Position numbers and translations under genes: made by a program. Source: a virus. Taken from it: DNA of 48,608 nt. Within the stretch, counting starts at the first letter, position 1; each line of letters opens with the position of its first letter. The stretch covers positions 1 through 48,608 of the IMG/VR virus record IMGVR_UViG_3300044638_005143; one strand, 5' to 3'. This document shows, one piece after another, positions 30,285 to 39,445 of the stretch. Under the pieces are notes generated by a model that was not told the DNA's origin, made no database searches, and was given only the letters and a program-made list of their open reading frames with translations.

Positions 30285-31462
30285 AATATTTTCCTCATAT
30301 CTCCAAGTGTTTTACCAATCTTCACACTTGATTTAAACTTACCAAATTCAGTATTATTATATGTATCAACAATTTGTTTAATCAAATGTTTTTCTTCTTT
30401 TTTCATATCAATCACAATATTGTCATGAATAACAATTTTAATTTTTGATTCACAGCCTTTTAGTATTTCATTAACTTTTAACGCTTGTCGTAGTGCCATG
30501 CCAGCCGTTGTGCTTTGAACAATATAATTTACAGAATGAAATTCATCTGCTTCAATAACTTTTCCATAGTGGTTTTTAACCACTCTTCCATCCCAATATT
30601 TATTCTTAATTAAATCTGAATTGTAAAATTCTTTAAATTGCTTTTCTTTTTCGTTCTTTTTACCATATAGCCAGGAAATAAATTCATTTTTAGCAGTTTT
30701 TCTATCTTCATATCCGAATTTAACACGATTCCATTCATGAACATCGTTTATTGGTTGCTTATAGCCACTTAAAGCAAGAAATACACGAACCTCGGCAGCA
30801 TTATAATCAATATCAAGCAAGAAATCTCCATCTGGCTTGATATAACCACGCAGTTCTTTGCTTAAATTGAGGATTGGAAAACTATTTTCTTCTGTTGTTA
30901 AACGACCAGTCTTTGAGTGAAACTGATTGTAGGAAATATAGTTTTCTTTATTAAAGTATTTTTGATAGAAGTCTTTAGTTTTTTGATCGTGCAAGTTGTT
31001 TTTAATCAGTTCTTCATCAAATGATAGTTTCTGAAATGAGATGTCTTGGATCAAGATTGATAGATCTTTTCTGAAATCATAATCAATTGGTTTTGGATAT
31101 GTATTGATTATATGATCAATAATCTGACACTTAATCTCGCAAAAGTCAATCAAAAACTTGCGAGGAACAAGATCATAAAAACAATTTTCTTTTAGAGAAA
31201 CTTTTGATTCAAGGAAAGAACGAACAAACGCTTTTGCTTGTTTGTTTAATTTATCCCATGTATCTCTCAGATGTTCTGGACATACTTCATCGTAGTCCTT
31301 TCCATCGCAAAATAAATTTGCATATAGTGTATTGCTATCACCATACTTAGAATATTTCCAAGTTTTATCTAAGTTTTGTTTTGGATCTTGACCAAATAGC
31401 AGATCGCCATTAGAGTAGAATCCAACGCATTCAGTTTTGTCGTCCAAAGTGAGAAAAGTCAT
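30281..31462 (-). CDS. Short family A DNA polymerase (polymerase domain only)
   Basis: 393 residues. NQFHSKTGRLTTEENSFPIL is the family A TGRL segment; motif A is DYNAAEVR (219-226), motif B R254-x3-K258-x7-YG (RKTAKNEFISWLYG), and motif C IVIHDNIVID with HDN (346-348) in place of HDE. No 3'-5' or 5'-3' nuclease domain is present; Pol I is over 900 residues and T7 polymerase about 700. The catalytic aspartates D219 and D347 are kept. It may act in repair, in primer gap filling, or as a non-replicative polymerase beside DnaE (inference). A promoter lies immediately upstream. Confidence 0.88.
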   Translation of the reverse strand: MTFLTLDDKTECVGFYSNGDLLFGQDPKQNLDKTWKYSKYGDSNTLYANLFCDGKDYDEVCPEHLRDTWDKLNKQAKAFVRSFLESKVSLKENCFYDLVPRKFLIDFCEIKCQIIDHIINTYPKPIDYDFRKDLSILIQDISFQKLSFDEELIKNNLHDQKTKDFYQKYFNKENYISYNQFHSKTGRLTTEENSFPILNLSKELRGYIKPDGDFLLDIDYNAAEVRVFLALSGYKQPINDVHEWNRVKFGYEDRKTAKNEFISWLYGKKNEKEKQFKEFYNSDLIKNKYWDGRVVKNHYGKVIEADEFHSVNYIVQSTTAGMALRQALKVNEILKGCESKIKIVIHDNIVIDMKKEEKHLIKQIVDTYNNTEFGKFKSSVKIGKTLGDMRKIL

Positions 31463-31470
31463 AGGGCCAG

Positions 31471-31499
31471 ATCGTAGCCGAACTTAAGTCAGCCGTCAA
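31471..31499 (-). promoter_or_regulatory. Sigma70-like promoter of the family A polymerase
   Basis: Minus strand TTGACG (31494-31499), 17 bp, TACGAT (31471-31476), only 9 nt from the ATG at 31462, so the transcript would have a very short leader or start near the ATG. No SD is visible before that ATG. It marks the boundary between the virion module and the DNA-metabolism module. Confidence 0.6.
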
Positions 31500-31500
31500 G

Positions 31501-32778
31501 CTAATAGAACGTCCTTGTATATTTTATATCTCCGGTGTCTTTTAAATGTTTGCATTTATTATTAATAAAATCAAATGCAGCAATATTTCCACTGTATTTA
31601 TTGATTGTTAAAATTTCTTGAACCATTTGCTGGAATTGAGATTCAGATGAAATAATGTTGTTTTCTTTTGTTTTAATATAAAAATATAATTTAATTAAAT
31701 CATCATCAGTAATGTGTTCGTTTAATTTATTATACTCAATAAGTTCTCTTGAAATCTTTTTTTCATAAATACATGCTTTATTATTTTTAAAAGTAGTAAT
31801 TGTATTTCTAACTGTAGGGGTTTCATTAACAATAAAATTATATAAATTTAATAAATAAATTTTTAAACTTTCAAAATTAAAATATTCAGTAAAATAATAA
31901 AATTGATCAAAATAAGAATTTAAATCTTGAACATCATAAGACTGTAAATATGGTTGTGCATTTGCGCCAGCAATATCAAATGTCAATCGCCAAGGTGAAT
32001 GTTTGTCCATCACAAAACCATGTTGTTTTGATAATGTATCAAATATTCCAAAAGCATCATCTCTTAAGTAATTTTCATATGAATTTTTATCATCTCCGTG
32101 CTTATCACTCGCAATCTCAACAATCAAACCAGAACTAAACGGAGAGCATAAAGAGGTTTTAATAAATTCTGTTTTATTAATAATTTTATTATCATTTTGA
32201 TTATAAAAAAATATAAAATATTTTATAAATGATTTAAAATTAATAATTTTGTTATTTAAATTATTGTTATTAATAAAATTGTAAAATTGATTAAAATAAA
32301 CATTGATATATTCAGAATGTTGCAAATTAGGTGAAATAAAAGCTTTTTTAGGTTTTATATTATAAAATTTACTATTAGAATTTATTACATTTGAATTTGT
32401 TATTCTTTTATGTTGCTTAATTAAGCCATTAAAAGCATCAGCTGCAGGTGAAACAAGCATTAATTTTGGATCTGAATCAAGACTTTTTAACCTACTTTCA
32501 TCAATATTAACAATATCATTAGTTAAATTAATTTTTCCATATAATTGATGAAAATAAAGATAATCTTTAAAATTTTCTGGTATAATTCCATTTATTGAGT
32601 TCGTATTATTAAATTCAATTTCATAATTTAATCTTTGATAATAAAGATTTTTTGTTGTTAAATTATTATTTCCTTGAGGAATTATTCTGTGTCTTGGATC
32701 GATAGAATATAAATTTGCTTGATCTGCTATTCTATTCATTTCTTGAAGATATTTGTCTTGTGTGTTTTTGTATTTCAT
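31501..32778 (-). CDS. Predicted virion structural protein, 425 aa
   Basis: Asn- and Tyr-rich and very AT-rich at DNA level. Contains SDKHGDDKNSYENYLRDDAF and PWRLTFDIAGANAQPYLQSY, which read like folded structural segments, flanked by low-complexity NNNNLNNKI stretches. It starts 2 nt before the preceding stop of the hub-like gene ends, so it is the last gene of the tail operon. Role in baseplate or tail is inferred from position only. Confidence 0.6.
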   Translation of the reverse strand: MKYKNTQDKYLQEMNRIADQANLYSIDPRHRIIPQGNNNLTTKNLYYQRLNYEIEFNNTNSINGIIPENFKDYLYFHQLYGKINLTNDIVNIDESRLKSLDSDPKLMLVSPAADAFNGLIKQHKRITNSNVINSNSKFYNIKPKKAFISPNLQHSEYINVYFNQFYNFINNNNLNNKIINFKSFIKYFIFFYNQNDNKIINKTEFIKTSLCSPFSSGLIVEIASDKHGDDKNSYENYLRDDAFGIFDTLSKQHGFVMDKHSPWRLTFDIAGANAQPYLQSYDVQDLNSYFDQFYYFTEYFNFESLKIYLLNLYNFIVNETPTVRNTITTFKNNKACIYEKKISRELIEYNKLNEHITDDDLIKLYFYIKTKENNIISSESQFQQMVQEILTINKYSGNIAAFDFINNKCKHLKDTGDIKYTRTFY

Positions 32779-32780
32779 GA

Positions 32781-35318
32781 CTATTGCCCAGCTCCAGCAG
32801 CGCCAGCACTACTTCTCGTTTCTTCTCTGATTTTTTCTGCTTCTTCTTCGTCTTTTTGTTGTTGAGTTCTTGCTTGTTGTTGGGCATTAATTTCACCAAA
32901 TGGTTTAGAAAGTTTTACAACCTTAAACGGCAAATGACTTAGATCTGTAAATTCTCCTGTTCCTGTTGCAACCCAATTTGCTTCTAATGTTGTAATATAT
33001 TTGCCTGATTCAATAGATGTTTTTATTGATATTACAACAAAATATCCACCAATACCATATTCAATTGGATCTCCGAAATTTATAACACCAGGAAAAGAAG
33101 GAGAAATATAAATCATACTTCCAATTCGGAAATTTACAGTTCCAAGCATATCAATAACAACATTATATTTGCCCCTTAAAAATACGCCTGCTTTCCAAGG
33201 TTTTTTATCAACTTGAGTTTGTATGTTGGCTTCTCTCACGAAAGGCATGTTTTCTTCTCTAAAAGTAATTTTATTAATAATACCTTTATTTTGTCCATAA
33301 AAAAAGTGAGGTATTCCATCTTCAAGATCTTTCATAAAATTATTTTTTCTTATATTGTGAGAAGGCATTGAATAAAATATTATAATATTTTTTTTAATTA
33401 ATTTTGAAGATTTTATTTGTTTGTTGATAAAAAAATCTTTAATTGAACCATATGTTGATTTTGTTATTATTTCTGATGGGCCTTGATTGTTTCTAATGGT
33501 TTGTAAAAATAAATCGTCTTCATTCAACTCAACTTTATCAAAGAAAAATTTAAATTTTATGTTTTGAGCTGGCACATAATCTTCATTTGTAGATTTAACT
33601 GCTAAATTTAATAAATCTGTAATAGATAAATTTAAAAAATTTATTAGATTCATTTGTGTAAGATTTTGAGAAGTTATGTTTTTATTTATCCAATATTGAA
33701 ATGTAGAAAGCGCTATTGGTATTTGTGTAATATTAATTGGAATAATTTCATTTCTTAATACTACCAAATTGTCTCCTATCACAAGACCATTATCAATAAA
33801 AATTTTGTATTCTGGGTTTTGTGATAATTCTTTTGCATCAAGAAAACTTCCATCTCCGAAAGAAGCTATATTACAGTCAGAACATAATATTATAAAATCA
33901 CTTTCTTTTTTCTGCTGTCCTTCTTCGGTTCTTGATCCAAGAGATTGAATTGCTTTTAATAGTCTGCCAAAGGTAAAAAATGGTGTATTATAATAAGAGT
34001 CTTCTCCTTGTTTGGCTAAAGGATCTTTTTCTAATTCTTCTAAATATTTTTCAACATTAAAATTTGCAGCTTCTTTATTGTCTTTAATTAAATTTTCTTT
34101 AAATAAAACATTATTAGGATTTCTTTGAATTGAAATTAAACTATTAGCTTCTTCTATTTTTTTTAATTTTTCAGCTTCATTGAGAGAAGAAAAAGATTTT
34201 ATTAAATTACGACGATTTAAATATTCTGTTTCATTTATTTTTAATACTGGAAAACTTCCACTATATTGTTCTTGAATATTTTTTATTATTCCATTTAAAA
34301 ATTCTTTTCTATTATTTGTTTCAAGAGAAGATTGTTGCTCATATAATCTTTCTAAATCTGCTTTTTCACTTAAAGAATCTTTTTCATTACCGTCAGAATC
34401 AATAATTTTTACTGTAAATTTACCATCTTTTTCTTCTGGCTGTGAGGGTTTATATCCATTTTGTTGTAATCTTTCTTCAATAAGTGTTATTTGACGAGAT
34501 ATTCCATCTAATTCGTCAAGTTGTTTGCTTGATAAAATTGTTAATTTAGTTGAATCTCTTGCAATAGCCTCAAGAGCACCTATATATTCAACTTGTAAAG
34601 CAACTGAACCATCTTCGTTAATTGTTATTCTGTGTATAACATAACTTAAAAATAACTCACTACCAGAAACTTCAGAAAACACTTGTAATTGTTTTGGGTT
34701 TAGATCAGAGGGTATTTCTTTATTAAAATTCCAACCAAATTTTAATTTTATTTGATAATATTTTGGATCTCTATCTCCTCTGCCAAGTTTTCCTGTTTTT
34801 TTAGGAGGATTAAAAAGTTCTAAATATCTTGATTTTTCATTAAATAATGTTTGAATTGAATCAAATATTATATTTATTTTTACTTGATATATAAAAGTTG
34901 TTGCTGTATCTTTTCCTTGAGATACAAACTCTAAATTTACCAAATTTGCTTGATGACCTCTATCTGAGCCAGTATTTGTTATGGCATCAATTGCTGATTT
35001 AGGGTAAAAGTTATTAAAAGGTATGGGGAATTCTGTGTCATCTTCATAAACTTTAGAAATTTGTATATAAGGAACCAAAGTTGATAAAGATGCAGGAGTT
35101 AGTTGATTGTATGCTTTAATAAATTCTTTAAAATTATAAAGTTTATTTATTATTGTGCCAGAATTTTCAAGTCCACCTTCTTCGTCAAGAGATATTCCAT
35201 TTACAAAAGGACCAGAATCGATTTTTTCAAATTTTGCATCTTTTAAAACTGCAATATTCTGCATTAAAGCAGACTGATCAATTATTCGTCTTAAATTTAA
35301 TTTTTCTTTGTCTGCCAT
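32781..35318 (-). CDS. Large baseplate protein, hub-like C-terminus
   Basis: 845 residues. N-terminal half: extended beta-rich domain plus a coiled-coil section (LEEGLQ-like, ADLERLYEQQSSLETNNRKE). C-terminal 180 residues contain RGKYNVVIDMLGTVNFRIGS, MIYISPSFPGVINFGDP and GGYFVVISIKTSIESGKY, a barrel pattern like phage hub proteins (T4 gp27 / gpD type). The last 35 residues are charged and alanine-rich. It follows the gp53-like gene by 3 nt. Assignment as hub is tentative; baseplate location is well supported by neighbours. Confidence 0.55.
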   Translation of the reverse strand: MADKEKLNLRRIIDQSALMQNIAVLKDAKFEKIDSGPFVNGISLDEEGGLENSGTIINKLYNFKEFIKAYNQLTPASLSTLVPYIQISKVYEDDTEFPIPFNNFYPKSAIDAITNTGSDRGHQANLVNLEFVSQGKDTATTFIYQVKINIIFDSIQTLFNEKSRYLELFNPPKKTGKLGRGDRDPKYYQIKLKFGWNFNKEIPSDLNPKQLQVFSEVSGSELFLSYVIHRITINEDGSVALQVEYIGALEAIARDSTKLTILSSKQLDELDGISRQITLIEERLQQNGYKPSQPEEKDGKFTVKIIDSDGNEKDSLSEKADLERLYEQQSSLETNNRKEFLNGIIKNIQEQYSGSFPVLKINETEYLNRRNLIKSFSSLNEAEKLKKIEEANSLISIQRNPNNVLFKENLIKDNKEAANFNVEKYLEELEKDPLAKQGEDSYYNTPFFTFGRLLKAIQSLGSRTEEGQQKKESDFIILCSDCNIASFGDGSFLDAKELSQNPEYKIFIDNGLVIGDNLVVLRNEIIPINITQIPIALSTFQYWINKNITSQNLTQMNLINFLNLSITDLLNLAVKSTNEDYVPAQNIKFKFFFDKVELNEDDLFLQTIRNNQGPSEIITKSTYGSIKDFFINKQIKSSKLIKKNIIIFYSMPSHNIRKNNFMKDLEDGIPHFFYGQNKGIINKITFREENMPFVREANIQTQVDKKPWKAGVFLRGKYNVVIDMLGTVNFRIGSMIYISPSFPGVINFGDPIEYGIGGYFVVISIKTSIESGKYITTLEANWVATGTGEFTDLSHLPFKVVKLSKPFGEINAQQQARTQQQKDEEEAEKIREETRSSAGAAGAGQ

Positions 35319-35321
35319 ATT

Positions 35322-35663
35322 TTATATTTCCATGTATTGAAATAGATTATTTAAATCAGTTGGTATATAAAAAACATCACCTATTGTAAAATGTGCATCA
35401 GTTGGTTTGTTGTTGTATAATGCAATAATCCACCATAATTGAGGGTTATTGTAATATTTTTCAGCATATTTGGATAGTCTATCTCCTCTTTTCCAAACTG
35501 CTCCAACTGTTTTAATGTTTATTCTATCTAAATAAGTTGGAATTTTAATCTCCCCAGAAGCATAATGCCTTATTCCATTGACATTTTTAATATCTAATAT
35601 TTTTTCTATTAATTCGCTGGTATTATATTTTATTTTTCTATTTTTATATCTTTTTATTGTCAT
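35322..35663 (-). CDS. gp53-like baseplate wedge protein with LysM-type domain
   Basis: 113 residues. VGAVWKRGDRLSKYAEKYYN (53-72) and LWWIIALYNNKPTDAHFTIG then DVFYIP form a LysM-like fold as in T4-type gp53 and P2 gpX-like proteins, which act in baseplate assembly. N-terminus is basic. It lies between two baseplate genes. No enzyme motif; the LysM-like domain here is structural rather than for cell-wall hydrolysis. Confidence 0.72.
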   Translation of the reverse strand: MTIKRYKNRKIKYNTSELIEKILDIKNVNGIRHYASGEIKIPTYLDRINIKTVGAVWKRGDRLSKYAEKYYNNPQLWWIIALYNNKPTDAHFTIGDVFYIPTDLNNLFQYMEI

Positions 35664-35674
35664 TTAATAATACC

Positions 35675-36466
35675 TCAAGATCCGTAATTTAATATATTTC
35701 CGGGAATATCTTTATGCAACACTTTAAAGCTTATATTAATACTAAATTCACCTGGTATTACTTTGCCATCTGCAGAAAAACTTGTATCGGCGGCATCAAA
35801 CTTCATTTTATGCTTAAAGCTTGTAATTGCTGCAACAAATTGCTGTTGAGTTAATAAATTCATAAACGATATTTGAAATAGTGGAGATTTATTTATAACT
35901 TTTACTCCAAAATCACGCGCAATTTGAAATTGCTGAGTTATTTGTGCTTCGTTTTTTTGAACTTCTTGTTCATTTGTGATAATTTCAGATTCTAATTGTT
36001 GTCCTGTAGTAACATTAAGAGTAGTGCCATCACCGTCAACATCTCCAGCTTCTATTAATCCGGCACTTGAATGTAAATCTGCAGCTTCTTGTCTTCTAAT
36101 TAATTCTTGTTGTTGTGCTAAAAGTTCATCTCTTTTTGCTTGCAATATATTTGCAGAAGTTGATAATATATCTGCATCTTGATATGTTGGATACAAACAT
36201 TTTATCAAAGTTTGTAAATTATTAAAGTTACTTCGCGCAGTTGTTTCGTCTTCAGCAACAACATTAAAAGACAAATTAACATCTCGTGTTGTTCTTTTAT
36301 AAGTCATTATTGGGTCCATTCTTCCAAATGCATCATATGTGCCCCAATCAGGCTTATAGGAATCATCAATATCAAAATCATAAGGAAAAAAAGAAACAGT
36401 TTGTTTGTGAGCCAAAGAACTTATAATAACTTGTGCTTTTACATTTGTATTTGGAATATTAACCAT
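35675..36466 (-). CDS. Baseplate / tail-initiator structural protein, 263 aa
   Basis: The N-terminal part (VKAQVIISSLAHKQTVSFFP, TYKRTTRDVNLSFNVVAEDE, NNLQTLIKCLYPTY) and the C-terminal part (INKSPLFQISFMNLLTQQQF, GEFSINISFKVLHKDIPG) are beta-rich like tube-cap proteins. Between them is a helical, Gln-rich linker with a DVDGDGT turn. It lies directly after the tape measure gene, where tail-tube cap genes (T4 gp48/gp54 analogues) are expected. Specific equivalence is not shown. Confidence 0.6.
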   Translation of the reverse strand: MVNIPNTNVKAQVIISSLAHKQTVSFFPYDFDIDDSYKPDWGTYDAFGRMDPIMTYKRTTRDVNLSFNVVAEDETTARSNFNNLQTLIKCLYPTYQDADILSTSANILQAKRDELLAQQQELIRRQEAADLHSSAGLIEAGDVDGDGTTLNVTTGQQLESEIITNEQEVQKNEAQITQQFQIARDFGVKVINKSPLFQISFMNLLTQQQFVAAITSFKHKMKFDAADTSFSADGKVIPGEFSINISFKVLHKDIPGNILNYGS

Positions 36467-36483
36467 AAAATTTATTATCCTTA

Positions 36484-39183
36484 TTATGGAACTTTATTAG
36501 CTGATACGCGATTTACGACTTCGAAGCTACTCTGTACAAGACCAGTAGCATCAAGAACATTCTGAGCTTGACCTATTGCTATACCTTCTATATCTTTTTG
36601 TAATATTTTAACTATAGTTTCTTTATCTATTTGAACAACAAGTGGAACAAATGCGGTTGTTTGTTGTGCTGGTATTAATGCTTGTGAATTGATATTTGCT
36701 GTTGCATTAGAAACTGATTCAGATGTTTTTGTAACTGCAGTCGCAGCAGCATTAACTTGTTCAGTTAAAACAGTTTTAGCATTTCCACTAACATTTACAG
36801 CCATATTTGAAGAAACAGAAGCTAATTTTTGTAAATTTTCAGCTAATAAACCAATAGCATTAGCAAGGTCGTTTATTGGAGATACACTTGTATCAGCTAA
36901 GTCATCAAGGAAACTTATTAGATTACTTGATAATTCTCCTATATTTTTTAATTCCGATAATGTTTTAAAAGATGTTGATATTTTTTCTAATGAATTTCCT
37001 AATATAAGAAGGGCGCCTGCTATTCCAATAACCATTGCTATTCCGGCTGCAATAAAAAGTGCTTGTGGACCACTAACTGCCATGCCAAATCCCACAATCG
37101 CAAGTCCAAGACCAAGAATTATGGCGCCAATACCAGCAACCAGTTTCCAATCAATTCCGCTAAATTGCTTAAGAGCCATTCCAAGAATGAATAAAGAACC
37201 AGCAATTAGTATTATAGCAATTGAGCCAGTAGCAAAAGATACACCAACTCTTTCTAAAAGTTTGGCCATCCCAGCAAGAGCGATAATAGAAAAGAGAGCA
37301 AGTCCAATACCTTCTTTTTTTATAGAATCACTACTGAGTTCCTGTAATGCTTTGGCAAGAGCCAATAGAGCGAGTGAAAATAGTAATATCGCACCAGCTG
37401 CCTTTAACATGTTTCCAGCATTAGCAAGAAGTCCACTGGTTGCACTTGATGCTGGAGAAGTAGCAGCAGGAGCGGCAGATGCAATAGATGCTGGGCCATC
37501 TTTAAATTTTGTTATACCTTCCATGCCACCACCAGCAGCATTTGCGGCTTTCCATGCTGCTAATCTTGCTGTAGCGTTTGCTATACTATTTGCTATATAA
37601 TTCCAGCTTCCACCAAGAACTGTGTTTTTTATTGCTAATAAACCAACAAATATTGCAATACTTGTTATAGCACTAAGAATCGGACTTCCAGCTTCTGCTA
37701 TTTTTCTTGGAATAAAAGTTAAAAAGTCAACAATCATTCTAAACGCTTCTATAAGAGGATCTAAAGCAATAAATAAACCATTTAAAGTACTTTTTAATTT
37801 ATCCATTCCCAAACTTACACTTGCAGCTTGTTCTGCAAGCGTTTTTTGAACTGCTGCTGATTCTGCTTGTTGTCTTGTGTTTTCAAGAGATGTTTTACCG
37901 AATAATTTTGATGCTTCGTTCAAATCACTAATTCCAGCTGCATTTGCAATAGCCATTTTTTGAAAACGGTTCATACTTTCCCATTGCATTCCACTTGCAG
38001 CAACACCGTCTTTTAATAATTTTATTCTCTCTTCATCACTTGCTGTTAAAAGTTCAATACTATTAAAATAATCTCCACCCAATAATGCGTTTAAATTACC
38101 AACAGCTTTGGCTGCACCTTCAAATGTATCAAATTGTTGAGCTATTGCCACTAATTTTCCAATAGCAATGCCTGTTTTTAATGATTGTTCTGCAAGACCA
38201 TCAAGAACTTTTTTCATCTGTTCGCCATAACCAACAAAACGACTTGAATTTTCTGCAAACGCCTGACTTACTGCACCAAGAGCAAGACGATTTTTTGCTG
38301 CCATTTGAACAAAACTTTCTTGTATCTTTCCTGCTTGTTCTGGAGTTTTACCCATAGCAAGTACAAGACTATCAAAACCTTTTGCTGCTACCGTGGAACT
38401 AACTCCTACTTTTGTCAATTGAGCAGTAGCAACCTGCATATTAGATATTGATTGTGCCGAATATGTTGTAAGACCTATAAATCCGTCTGATAAGGATTCA
38501 AGTGCTCTCATATTTTCTTCGCCGGTTATACCGGTACCTAATGTAACCGCTTGTGAGAGCCTTCCTGCTTCTCTTAAATTACTTAAAAGACCAGCGTATC
38601 CACCATTTGATTTACTTATTGCAATAATGTGTTTTTCTAATTCGCTTCCATATTGTTTAGACATTTCCCATGTTTGTTTTACAATTGAAAGTATGCCTTC
38701 TTTTAATTCTTTTTGTTTTTTATCTTTTTCTAATAATTCAGCTTGTTTTTTTATTTGTTCATCAAGTGCATCAATTTTTGCCTTTAAAGTAATTGCTTCT
38801 TCTGAATTTTTTTCTTTTATTAAATCATATTGTTTTCTAAGTTCCAATAATACTAATTGATTTTGTCGGAACTCTTGCTTTATTTGGCTTATTCTTTCTT
38901 CTTTTAATTCATTTATTATTTGTTCTGAATCAATTGTTTCTTTTGCGTTTTTTTCTGCAACATCAATATTTTCTAAAATCTTTTTACTAAGATTTTCTTG
39001 TTCAGCAATAAATTTATTTAATTCGCCTAAATCTAATTCAGAAACTCGCTTTGAAACTTCACCTTGTTCTGTTGATAGTTTTACCGATGGAGATTTAGTT
39101 GGAGAGGTATATTTATCTCCAGCCGCAGCTTTTAAAGCAGTAATCAACTGATCGATTATAGAATTTAGATCTTTATCTGCCAT
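36484..39183 (-). CDS. Tape measure protein
   Basis: 899 residues, the longest helical protein of the tail module; sets tail length and enters the host membrane at infection. Residues 50-190 form coiled coil (KNSEEAITLKAKIDALDEQI), the centre has TMP-type helices with alternating polar/apolar repeats, and residues about 500-760 hold several hydrophobic segments (LSAITSIAIFVGLLAI, AGAILLFSLALLALA, GSIAIILIAGSLFILGMALK, IGAIILGLGLAIVGFGMAV). T4 gp29 is 590 residues, so a longer tail or larger domains are suggested. It follows the gp26-type/chaperone region as expected. Confidence 0.85.
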   Translation of the reverse strand: MADKDLNSIIDQLITALKAAAGDKYTSPTKSPSVKLSTEQGEVSKRVSELDLGELNKFIAEQENLSKKILENIDVAEKNAKETIDSEQIINELKEERISQIKQEFRQNQLVLLELRKQYDLIKEKNSEEAITLKAKIDALDEQIKKQAELLEKDKKQKELKEGILSIVKQTWEMSKQYGSELEKHIIAISKSNGGYAGLLSNLREAGRLSQAVTLGTGITGEENMRALESLSDGFIGLTTYSAQSISNMQVATAQLTKVGVSSTVAAKGFDSLVLAMGKTPEQAGKIQESFVQMAAKNRLALGAVSQAFAENSSRFVGYGEQMKKVLDGLAEQSLKTGIAIGKLVAIAQQFDTFEGAAKAVGNLNALLGGDYFNSIELLTASDEERIKLLKDGVAASGMQWESMNRFQKMAIANAAGISDLNEASKLFGKTSLENTRQQAESAAVQKTLAEQAASVSLGMDKLKSTLNGLFIALDPLIEAFRMIVDFLTFIPRKIAEAGSPILSAITSIAIFVGLLAIKNTVLGGSWNYIANSIANATARLAAWKAANAAGGGMEGITKFKDGPASIASAAPAATSPASSATSGLLANAGNMLKAAGAILLFSLALLALAKALQELSSDSIKKEGIGLALFSIIALAGMAKLLERVGVSFATGSIAIILIAGSLFILGMALKQFSGIDWKLVAGIGAIILGLGLAIVGFGMAVSGPQALFIAAGIAMVIGIAGALLILGNSLEKISTSFKTLSELKNIGELSSNLISFLDDLADTSVSPINDLANAIGLLAENLQKLASVSSNMAVNVSGNAKTVLTEQVNAAATAVTKTSESVSNATANINSQALIPAQQTTAFVPLVVQIDKETIVKILQKDIEGIAIGQAQNVLDATGLVQSSFEVVNRVSANKVP

Positions 39184-39207
39184 TTAATAGATTCCCTAAA
39201 TAAAATT

Positions 39208-39242
39208 ATACCTTGCTACATTATTATTTAGTAACAAGGTAT
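39208..39242 (-). terminator. Hairpin upstream of the tape measure gene
   Basis: ATACCTTG-x-TAC pairs with GTA-x-CAAGGTAT (11 bp with one mismatch, 11-nt loop), followed by AAUUUUAUUU. It could attenuate transcription between the gp26-type gene and the tape measure. The loop contains CTAAATA, a motif reported for late promoters of some T4-like marine phages. Confidence 0.55.
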
Positions 39243-39252
39243 AATATTTTCT

Positions 39253-39445
39253 TTATCTGCCTTTAGAAGCCTTCTCTATTTGTTCTGCTTCTTCTTTTTT
39301 CTGCTTTACGAGTCTCTTGACAAACCAGTCGCGTATTGGTATTGGTAAGTTGTATGCTTCTGTGAAACTCCATCCTCCATGATATTTGAGAGCAAAAAAC
39401 ATCTCATACACACTTTCTATATATTCATCACTTAGACCAAAAAAA
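39253..39445 (-). CDS. Frameshift extension of the gp26-type protein
   Basis: The frame encodes FFGLSDEYIESVYEMFFALK and on to KKEEAEQIEKASKGR (about 64 residues after the shift site). It overlaps the end of the gp26-type gene by about 18 nt past T7. Upstream in this frame the only start is a GTG at 39486 without a ribosome site. At the heptamer TTTTTTT (39439-39445), a +1 or -2 slip from the gp26 frame enters this frame. Location just before the tape measure gene is where phages place frameshifted tail-assembly chaperones. Independent translation cannot be excluded. Confidence 0.6.

Noticed and set aside
36689-37600. 303-codon open frame on the plus strand
   Set aside because: It lies antisense to the tape measure gene and its composition (I, A, S, P rich) is what the complement of a helical, alanine-rich frame gives. 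No ribosome site or domain pattern.
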